The notes under the pieces were generated by a model, which had not been told where the DNA came from, did no database searches, and worked only from the letters and a program-made list of their open reading frames with translations. The position numbers were made by a program, and so were the translations under genes. A DNA stretch of 64,000 nucleotides, from assembly GCA_029215795.1 (NCBI GenBank), contig JARDYH010000002.1, positions 291,989,973 through 292,053,972 on the forward strand, read 5' to 3'. Of this stretch, positions 55,701 through 64,000 are shown one piece after another (position 1 is the first letter of the stretch; each line of letters begins with the position of its first letter). Origin of the DNA: Anniella stebbinsi. Lineage: Eukaryota > Chordata > Lepidosauria > Squamata > Anniellidae.

Positions 55701-56063
55701 TACCCCAGATACTCCCTCACCCTCAAGTGTATTAAATGGAGGAATTTGATTTGCACACAAAAATGTGATTGTGTCAATTAGGCTCTCCACTGAAAGGAAT
55801 ATAGAAGCCCTGAGTGCAAGAGTTCAATGCGATCACACGTTAGTGCACATGGAACTCTGCCTTAAGACACAAGGCAGTCAGTATTTCTATACAGTGACTT
55901 ACCTTCCTAAACCCTTCAAGAACTTCTTTCATTTTTTCATATCTTCTAAAGAGATCCGCTAGTGATTTTTCCACAGAGTTCAGGTCTGCTAATGCTTGCT
56001 CTTTTTCTATAATCAGCTGCTGGACTGTGTGATGGGACATGGATTTTTCTCTCTGCTCATCTT
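52679..56063 (-). CDS. TACC2: TACC2, last four coding exons (end of the TACC coiled coil)
   Basis: Exons 56063-55903, 54882-54776, 53975-53855 and 52744-52679 join in phase and give about 150 residues ending at TAA. They read [20 protein letters not shown] … [20 protein letters not shown] … [20 protein letters not shown] … [16 protein letters not shown] … [20 protein letters not shown]. This is the C-terminal half of the TACC domain. The AKMGKS end, the [15 protein letters not shown] stretch and [20 protein letters not shown] identify TACC2 rather than TACC1 or TACC3. TACC proteins bind ch-TOG/XMAP215 through this coiled coil and act at centrosomes and microtubule plus ends. Heptad leucines are intact and no stops occur. 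Upstream exons are outside the window; the gene continues to the right edge as intron. Confidence 0.95.
53855..53975 (-). CDS. TACC2: TACC2 penultimate exon (121 nt)
   Basis: Acceptor CTTTATTTCCACAG, donor GTAACTTG. It encodes [20 protein letters not shown] and [20 protein letters not shown]. Confidence 0.95.
54378..54495. repeat. Family P palindromic repeat in TACC2 intron
   Basis: CAGGGGTGGGGGAAAGTATGG … GGCTGATGGGAGCTGCAGC; the left inner arm is decayed. Confidence 0.6.
54776..54882 (-). CDS. TACC2: TACC2 exon (107 nt)
   Basis: Acceptor CTTTCTGTTAAG, donor GTATTTTACC. It encodes [20 protein letters not shown] and [15 protein letters not shown] plus AG, completed to Arg by the next exon. 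Confidence 0.95.
55903..56063 (-). CDS. TACC2: TACC2 exon (161 nt)
   Basis: Acceptor TGTCTCTCACAG, donor GTAAGTCAC. It encodes [53 protein letters not shown]. The first two bases (AA) complete a split Glu codon from the exon upstream. Confidence 0.95.
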
Positions 56064-56606
56064 CTGTGAGAGACAAGTATAGAAGGGGCTCCGGTAAGAA
56101 CACTGAACATTTTTAATTAGTATCTTGTAGTGTGTCTTATCTAGGATATTGAACATTAGGATGAGAGATCCTGCAAAAGCATGATAGAGGGGACATAACC
56201 TGGCATAGTTATTTTTGTTTAGTCAGAGTTCTATTTATTCATTTTGGGTTTTTTGATGAAGGAAACAATTTAGCATATCTCTGAACACGAAACTCAAAGG
56301 AAAAAGCTTCTGCACGGGAATCACCCTCCTTTCTGCCAGTGCTTAAGCTATTGCCAGACACCTGATTAATTAAATTCAGTGCAGTTATTAATTTGGCAAA
56401 ATTAGGATTCCTATTGATGAAAAATGAGCTCACGTTAAGTCAGCGTGAGTCAGAAAACCTGGCACTAGATCAGGCAAATGTAGAATCATCTAAGTTCATG
56501 GAAGTGATAAATGCAGCAAATAACATGCACCCTTCCATTTTAAAAAGTGGAAACAAAGCACCCCCAACTAAGAACAGAGTAGAAAAATCTACACAAAACA
56601 ATCAGA

Positions 56607-57125
56607 AGAACATCAGAAAAGCTCTGCTGGATCAGACTAAAGGCCTATCTAGTCCAGCATCCATTGCCCACAGTGTATGTGTTTCGTATAGTGGCCAACC
56701 AGATGACTATGGAAGGCCCCAAACAGGGAATAAGGGGTAAAGTCTCCTCCCACTGTTATTCCCCAGGGACTGGTATTCAGAAGTGTACAGTGTTTAAGAC
56801 TGAAGGGAGCATATAGCCATCATGGCTAGTTGCTATTGACAGCCTTATCCCCCACGAATTTGTCTAATCCCCATTTAAAGCCATCACTGTATCTTGTCAT
56901 TGAAATCCCTGAATTTAACTAGGTGCTATGTGAAGACGTACTTCCCTTTATTTAGCCCAAATCTCCCACTGTTTGGCTTCATTGGGTGACCCCAAATTAT
57001 GAGATAGGGAGAAAAAGGTCTCCCTATCCACAGCATGCATACTTGTATACACTTCTATAAAATCCCTCACTATTAGCTTTTTTTCTAAACTGTAATGCCC
57101 CAAACACTGTCATCATTCTGTTGTG
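56607..57125 (-). mobile_element. CR1-type LINE 3' fragment
   Basis: In plus orientation: AGCTCTGCTGGATCAGAC, TAGTCCAGCATCC, TTGACAGCCTTATCCCCCAC, then reverse-oriented RT-end sequence up to about 57125. It runs on the minus strand, in the TACC2 intron, sense to the gene. Confidence 0.85.
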
Positions 57126-57369
57126 AAAGGCCAACTCTCTTTTCCCTCCTTCCCCACCGCTCCCAACAGGGCCATTTACAACGCCCCATAGGAAGGATTG
57201 CAGGAGAGAAGGGAAGCAGACAAGCAAAGAAGAATTCAGGATAGCATAGCCAGGCGTACTATTTGAAGAACTGTCTAGTACAAGTGCGGCTTAAAAGATA
57301 AAGAACTTGACGAAGGGAGAGCAGGGGACTTGTAGCACCTGGATAGCAGCATGCTCACCATTATGCTGA

Positions 57370-57512
57370 GATGTATTGTATTTCTATTTAAATTATAATT
57401 ATTTTTAAATGTGCAGCTCTACATATAAATTAACATATGCAAATGTTATGCAAATTGGTGCCCTCTTTTTTGGTGATGTATTTTCTCTTTCTTGGTGATG
57501 TGTAAGTGGTCT
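57370..57512. repeat. Family T dispersed repeat, copy 2
   Basis: It shares the doubled CTCTTTTTTGGTGATG-type end and GTGTAAGTGG with 28120-28288, and the ATTTCTATTTAAA-like start. Confidence 0.6.
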
Positions 57513-60184
57513 ACTTAAGAACCTGCTCCACCTGGACTCCCCTTCCCCCCACATGGACATCTACTATCAACAGATGTGAAGGAAAGAATCCAGGAAAGAG
57601 AGGAAGGCAGATGAGCTAACACCAAGCATTTACTCCTGTTTCAGGTGGATTTTCCCCTCCCTCGACCACAGGGCCAGCTATCATCATCTGCCCTGTGGGA
57701 AGGATCCTGATGGGATTTTATTTGTTATTGTGATTTCATTATTTTGATAGTGCTTGTAAGCTGTCTTGGAAGAACATGGATCCTGTAACGTGGCATATAT
57801 GTATATAACTAGAATGCCTGCAATAAAGGCCACCTCACACATTACAAATAATGCCAAGTGTATGCTTGTCTGGAAGCTGTATAAAACCATAGCTCCCTGG
57901 TGGGTCTTTCTATATAAACACATGCATTGACAAATATGTTTGCTGAGTTTGTACATTACACTGTCATGTGCACATGCAAAACTATTATATGTACACCATT
58001 AATCCATAATACGAACTAGTCAAAATTGTATGTTGAAGCAAAGCATTATGTTGCTATTAATGCCTCTCTAATCACAATGTAACGTCAATAGAGATACTGA
58101 AAGTCGGCTATTTTTTACATCTTTTTTTAAGACTAAGAAAGTGACATGTGGTTTGCTGGTGGTGCTTGTTTAGTACTTGTGCAAGACATACCCAACCTAT
58201 CTCTGCATCCAAGATTTGTGCCTCCGGAATTTCCCATCAGGCATTGCATACGAGAGCCAGGCTCCCGATGTAATGTCCCAAGCTTCAACTTGCACATGCC
58301 CACTTACAGAAGTGTGTTGCCTAGACGCACAGCTAGAATATGCACATCTCCAGAAATTTTAAAATTATGACTTCAGATATTACATGAAAACAAAACAAAA
58401 AAGGATGAGGAAGTAAGTCATTTATCCCTCGTTTCAATGTTCCCTCTGATTTTTGATGCCACTCTAAGAAACTAACCCTGAGGATGCAAATCCGGTGTGT
58501 GGAAATGTTAAATGTGGGTTCCCTCATCCCAACTGAGTTCAATAGGACTTGCTCTCAAGTGTGAGAGACTAGAGGAATGCAAATTCAGAAGCTTTTCCCT
58601 CACATATAAAACTATGCATTTTTCTCTTTAATTTAAACCTACTCTTTATTTAAAGCATTCATTTGATCATCCCTTGATAGAAGAGGATAAAAGCCTAACC
58701 CCTATTGCATATTTTGAACTATAGCTACAGAACATATTTGCAAAAAGTACTTTTCCAGCTGTGTCTTGAAGTCCTACATATCCCAAAGCAGTGGGACAAA
58801 ATTAAATACCAGTTTATATTACATAGGACAAAATACACATATTCACTTATGCAAAGCACTAGAAAACAGCAAGCTTCAGGATGCCACATCCATTAATTTC
58901 ATTTTACACAATAACTGCTAAAGAGAGACAGGTGTGAGATGCATTGCATATTACCCGGATTTTTAGATTGGCAGGGGTTAATTAATTGAAACTTCATTTT
59001 CCACATGAGTTTTGGAAGTCATTGAGTAATTACAGCTGAATCACTTCCCGTAATGCCATTTACAAGAATTGTTTCAATAGTGATACTGACCTATGCGTAA
59101 ACATTATACTAAACATATTATTTATTTAAATTACTGCTTTTCAATTTATATCCCATCATGTGCTTTTAAAAAGCCTCAGAGCAGCTAACTGCAATAGAAA
59201 CCATAAAAAAAAATCCTCACAATCCAACATGGATTTTATATTTACACTACCAAACAAGGTAAGTGGAGGGAGGGAGATTTCTTTTCCTAAATCTTTGTTG
59301 GGAGGTCTTTGATAAATGTGCCAGCAGGAGATTACTGGAGGAGACATCCGGGATGATCTATTCCAAGCTCTCAAGGATTCTCAAGAATAGCAATTCTAAA
59401 ATGGGGCCTGAGGGGGATGTGAGGGACAAACTACAAAGAAAACTATAAAAGTTCCACTTCTAGGCCAAGTGGCAAGACTTTCTGTAAACGTGCTCATCTG
59501 TTTGTTTATAAACCACCAGTAAATATAATGCCCATCATAAAGTCTTCTATGTTTCATTCTAGCAGCATCCCTCATGTCTCATGGGATGTCACTCCAAACA
59601 GCCCTCCACCTTTGTGAAGTGCTGCCAAACCCCATATGCAAATGGAGCACCAGCAAGCCACATTTTGGATTCCTGTCTGTGTTTTGTTTTTGTTTTCAGG
59701 ACAGGATTCATAAACCTTGGTCTCTAATCTGTCTTTTGTACTAACAAAAGTCATGAGAGCCTTTGTATTTAAAATCTGCCAGAGTTTGATGCTGCTTCCC
59801 GTTATTTAACCATACACTGGACTTTTCCTACCAATTAAATTGTAAAACTTGTTTAAAAATCCACTCCTGAAGCTGATTTGTTTTATTCAGTGTTTTCTGC
59901 CTTCTTAACATATATCTCCATTTCTATTCACAACTGCCACTTTCAACCCGCAAATGTATTGCAGTCTTCACAGTTATTTCTCTCATTTTTTATAATCATC
60001 TCCCAATATCTGATCTTGTTTTGTTGTTTCTGGTGCAAAAAACCAAAACCTAAATACTCCAAGACATCACAATAAGCAGCTTTGGACATCATGCCAAAGC
60101 AGTAAAAATGGATATTAAATGGTTATTGTATTTGTAATCTGTTTTTATGCTTTTTAAATTTTGTGTATCGGTCTTTAATGTTCA

Positions 60185-60268
60185 ATGTTTTTATTCTTTG
60201 TGAACTGCCCAGACAGCTGCGGCTATGGGGCGGTATATAAATGCAAATCATCATCATCATCATCATTC
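60185..60268 (+). mobile_element. L2-like LINE 3' end with (ATC)n tail
   Basis: TTTGTGAACTGCCCAGACAG, CTGCGGCTATGGGGCGG, TATATAAATGCAAATC then (ATC)n: plus-strand copy of the CCGCCC/GGGCGG module. Confidence 0.55.
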
Positions 60269-60800
60269 TCATAATAGGATGCCTGAGTGGTGACTCGTGC
60301 ATCTTTTTTCACACTTCTAGAGTGACATTCAGAACCTCTACATCTTCCCTAAAGTGAAATAAATGAGTTGTTCCCACAACTGAAGCTTGTGCATTTCATC
60401 GTGCGATATCACAAATGGCTCATGGGACCTGAAGTAAAGTATTACATGAGTTTCTTCATCCTCTTAAAATGTGTATTTAAGGTGGCCAAGAAGACTGTGT
60501 GAAATTATCCTTGAGTGAGGGAAACAGTTTCTATCTATACTTTTTATGATTCACCATTGCTCCTGGAAATACTTTGGAAACTGCTGAAATCCAGTCAGCT
60601 GGTAATGAAATAATGTTGGTACACCCTATTCTTGAGGTAAAAAGGGACAATGAATTTCACTATCAGAAATCTGCCAATCCTTCAAAATGTATTAGTTATA
60701 ATAGTCTTGTATCCCTGTGAGGCTACAGCAAATACATAGAATAAAAGCAAAAGAAAAATTGCAATATGCAGGTGCCAAAGTCGGCAAAAGCATTACTTAC

Positions 60801-60809
60801 CGGGCTTGC
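60801..60809 (-). CDS. TACC2: Candidate 9-nt microexon of TACC2
   Basis: The minus strand reads CCAAACCAAAG, then GCAAGCCCG, then GTAAGTAATG: acceptor AG, nine bases, and a near-consensus donor. A T-rich tract and TGC repeats (TTTGCTTGCAAAT) lie upstream of the acceptor, as is typical for SRRM4-type neuronal microexons. Spliced between an exon ending in one codon base and the exon at 56063 it would keep frame and add three residues (Gly-Lys-Pro) before the split Glu. There is no direct evidence of use. Confidence 0.35.
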
Positions 60810-63014
60810 CTTTGGTTTGGATTTGCAAGCAAAGAACAAGAAGCAACAAAAATGGAAGTAAAATAGAAAAATCAGGGAATTTTATCAAGAAAGCAGAAAA
60901 AATGTAAATGCAACAATCTCTAAAGCAGAGCATAATATTCCTTTAATTCCATGAATGGGGGAGCTCAACAGCATAATAATCTTGAATGGGTGGATTTGGT
61001 TTTGGCTGTCAAATGTAAGGATGATAAACTAACATATGAATGAATGGCTCAACCAGAGGGCAGTGTGAAGCATGAGAAATGGGAGTGATTGTGTATGGAA
61101 TTTACCCTGACAAAACAGTCAATACAAGCGGCCCGGAAACCATTCAGAGAGAGCTCACAAAATCTGTGGACTGAGTGTTTGCTTTCAGAATAGGTGCTAT
61201 ATTTCACTTTGCAATCTTTATTATACACTTATGGTTGTTTAATATATTTCTGTCAATGAATGGCACCATAAACTACAATGTGGCAAACACAAAGCTTAAT
61301 TCTGTAATGCAGACAAACATGCAGTAGAGGCAGAGGCTGAGGAAAGTTGAAGGGATTTTAAAATGTAGGGAATTACATGTAGACAGACAACATCTGAAAG
61401 CTGCATGCCAAAGGATACCAAGAGCTACACAAAAACACAGTCAGACCAAGCACCTGCCTCCCAGCATCTACACAAATCTTTACAAAAAAAGCAGACATTT
61501 CCAAATCGACATTGCAGCCAGTGGCAGGAGTTGCAGTACTGAATTCTGCACTTGTTACGATGCTTCTTTAAAGCCTTAGCATGACTATTCAACCCAATTC
61601 ATTATTATTCTATCAAAGGGTATTAGTAAAACACATTCAGTTGCAGACTTATGAAGAGCTCAGAAGGGTCTCTCAAAGCCATAAATGGGAAACCATTCTG
61701 AGAGGCAAAGCTGTTTTTCTTTTTCTTTTCCTGACACTTGTAACTTAATCATTTATGTAGCAGACAGTCAATATACACAACCCCCACCACACACACACCA
61801 GATGATCCTGCTGCATATCTAAACCAGGTAACAGAGGTACCTGTGTGAGGATTAAGCAAAAACCACAACCATATATAACATTACTTCACCACCCCCACCC
61901 CCAATAATTGCAATCTAAAATCCTGCAGTTGATATCTAATGCATCCTGCCATAGGAACGTTTAGGCCACCCTAACTGAACTTTTAAAGAAAGAACCAAAT
62001 AAAGCACAATTCTGAATCCTGGATATGAGTCTTGTGGGACTGGCAACCCAGAATTTACAAGCCACTTTCTGAAGCTCAAAGCCACATTGAATATGTGCCA
62101 CTGCACCCCAGACCTCCATGAGCTCTATATACACCTTTCCTACACTGGTCCTATTCAGGTAACTAATACAGACAGAGGATACAGTCTGTACACTAGTAGA
62201 AGGGACAGCAGAATCAATTTGTATAGAGATTTGTTTTATCCTATATATACATCTAGGGCAAACTGACTATGTGGACCCTCAGGGACCTTTCCATGCAGAT
62301 TAAGTCCCAATTCAGCCATGTATAGAGTTGGCCAGTCCTTTTGACATTACAGGCGCATGTCCCTCCCCTCTGTTACACACTTAAAGTAATGCATGCTGCA
62401 AATCTTTCACATGGAGGCTCCTACGTAAGAGGGCTCATGGCAGGAGGGGCTCAGTAAAGATTCAGTTGACCTGGTGGAGAAATTGTACAGATGCTCTCAA
62501 AGTTAATCACAACAAAAAAACAGGATTCAAAGCTCTCAAGTTAGAAATGACTGAAATAAGAAAATGGGAAGACATTAAACTCCTTATTCTAAAGTCACAT
62601 TGGCAGTATATCGTTCCTTAATTCCAATAGTCAGCATCAAAGATGTTACTATGCCAAAAGAATGCTCTGAAGCCATATAATCAGATTCTTTTGCTGAAGT
62701 TAAGTGGATTTGGCTATGAGCAGTGCCTTTTTGGGAGACTGCCTGAGAATCATATCTAAGGCGTTCAGACTTCTTTGGAGGAATAATGTGGTTCAAGTGT
62801 AACTAACAGATTAAATAAATGTGGCACTGTTCTGAAGGAAAATGGCCTGGAGGCTCATTTATGAGAAGAGAGGAAATTAAGGAATGCAGAAAGGAATTAA
62901 AGTTAAGCAGAAATGGTTAAGGTATGGGTATGGGCAATTTTTAAGTAGTTCCCTTTCCTGTGAATCATCCTTGCTATCAGAACCAGACACACATGTGTAG
63001 TATACATTGGAAAC

Positions 63015-63057
63015 TAATAATAATAATAATAATAATATATAATAATAATAATATATT
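63015..63057. repeat. (AAT)n microsatellite
   Basis: Interrupted AAT run. Confidence 0.9.
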
Positions 63058-63162
63058 ATGCTGGTGCTGCATGACTTTGACTAAGGAGAAATAAATACAA
63101 AGAAAAGAAACAGGCGAGGTAAATCATCAAGAAAGTCAGACACAAACACATATATTCTCTCA

Positions 63163-63163
63163 T

Positions 63164-63206
<43 letters not shown>
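63163..63206. repeat. Compound (TC)n(CA)n microsatellite
   Basis: About 12 TC/CT units followed by about 9 CA units. Confidence 0.95.
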
Positions 63207-64000
63207 ATTGTACTATTAGTATGATCCCAAGAATCCAAAAAATCCAGATTAACACTGGACTCACCAGATGGTTTTGCAAATAATTTTGCATTTGCAAAAT
63301 TACTTATGTCTTATATTTGGGGTACATATAAAAGAGCCAAAATTACACAGCTTTTAACATCATGATAAATACTTTGAACCCTTCAAAGTGATGCTCCTTT
63401 ACGAGGCCTTGGACTGCCAGTCCTTGCACTTCAAATGAGGCATATGTAAAGCTTTATTTTATTTTTTACCTACCTAAATAATAAATTTCAAGCTGTTGAC
63501 AGTGCTATCGAAATAGCACTTTATTGATGTACTAATTTATAGATCATAAGCATTTATAGGCTATATGCCTGATTAATAAAATTAGCTTGATTAATAAAAT
63601 TAGTTAAGGTACTACTAGAAGCAGGCTTTCAATGCTATGAAGCACTCTAGTGGTAGACAGGTTTATTCCACCAGGCCAGAACTAATCCAAAGAGTTTTGA
63701 TATATTGCAGTGAGCCGGTGGCTAACAGCGAGGCTAGTTTGGAATACAGTTCCCCCAAAGAGCGTAGTATAATAATGTGATTAGTTTTGAAATACCAATG
63801 ACGTCTAGGTGTTCTGCAGTGTTTCCAGAGAGAAGATTTCAGGTACACGCATTTGCAAAATATTTATTAGGCATCTGAAGATTGACTTGCAATCCTTTAG
63901 ACTTGCAAATACTGACTTATAGTCAATTAAAAAGGACCCTTTCATGGGTGGCTGAAGACAAATCAGAAAAATTGTGGTAGATTTGTTTTGCAGGGGACAA

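Larger units (their letters stand above)
56064..64000. other. TACC2: TACC2 intron (no conventional exon seen)
   Basis: The exon expected next upstream, which carries the TACC-domain start, was not found on the minus strand to the window end. A CR1 copy, a family T repeat, an L2-like end, several simple repeats and one microexon candidate are listed separately. The minus-strand frame 62796-62584 is protein-like but has no donor or known family. Confidence 0.7.

Noticed and set aside
62584..62796. Minus-strand 70-codon frame that could be a TACC2 exon
   Set aside because: Composition is protein-like, but there is no donor site, it ends in a stop, and it does not resemble any TACC2 segment.
63240..63300. 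GTGAGT donor-like site on the minus strand near 63262
   Set aside because: No coding potential or acceptor upstream; repetitive TTTTGCAAAT context.

Overview
The window is vertebrate nuclear DNA, most likely from a squamate reptile (lizard-like). Three things point there: two host genes in the BTBD16–TACC2 order known from amniotes, many CR1 LINE 3' ends of the reptilian type, and a retroelement mix (DIRS, an I-superfamily/Vingi-like LINE, a tRNA-derived SINE, short hAT- and TA-flanked elements) typical of lizards. The species cannot be named from the sequence. Introns are long, so most open reading frames in the window are chance; the host genes appear only when short open stretches are joined across splice sites with matching phase.

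Host genes, all on the minus strand. (1) BTBD16-like gene: eight coding exons from the start codon at 30253 down to 20963, about 300 residues, leaving the window to the left in mid-BTB region. (2) A three-exon gene at 48346-50478 for a small LY6/uPAR-type three-finger protein with signal peptide, ten cysteines and a GPI-anchor tail. I do not know this gene from the human BTBD16–TACC2 interval. (3) TACC2: the last four coding exons (52679-56063), encoding the end of the TACC coiled coil. Its upstream exons lie beyond the right edge, so 56064-64000 is intron, with one candidate 9-nt microexon at 60801-60809.

Mobile elements. 10104-14281 is a 5'-truncated, frameshifted DIRS retrotransposon with a perfect 56-nt inverted-repeat pair at its 3' side. 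20091-20781 is a solo LTR with a 5-bp target duplication inside a BTBD16 intron. 31439-38430 is an essentially full-length LINE with a 13-bp target duplication, a 707-codon ORF1 and an ORF2 with endonuclease, reverse transcriptase and a terminal Cys/His motif. ORF2 is broken only by one homopolymer frameshift, and it is in the same frame as ORF1, separated from it by a single TGA. 45608-46076 is a foldback hAT-type element with an 8-bp duplication. CR1 fragments, L2-like 3' ends, a tRNA-Ala-derived SINE and several palindromic short-element families fill most of the rest.

The LY6-type gene, the ORF1/ORF2 stop-codon arrangement of the LINE and the TACC2 microexon candidate are the most worthwhile items to follow up. 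No CRISPR, operon, rRNA or functional tRNA was seen, as expected for this kind of DNA.
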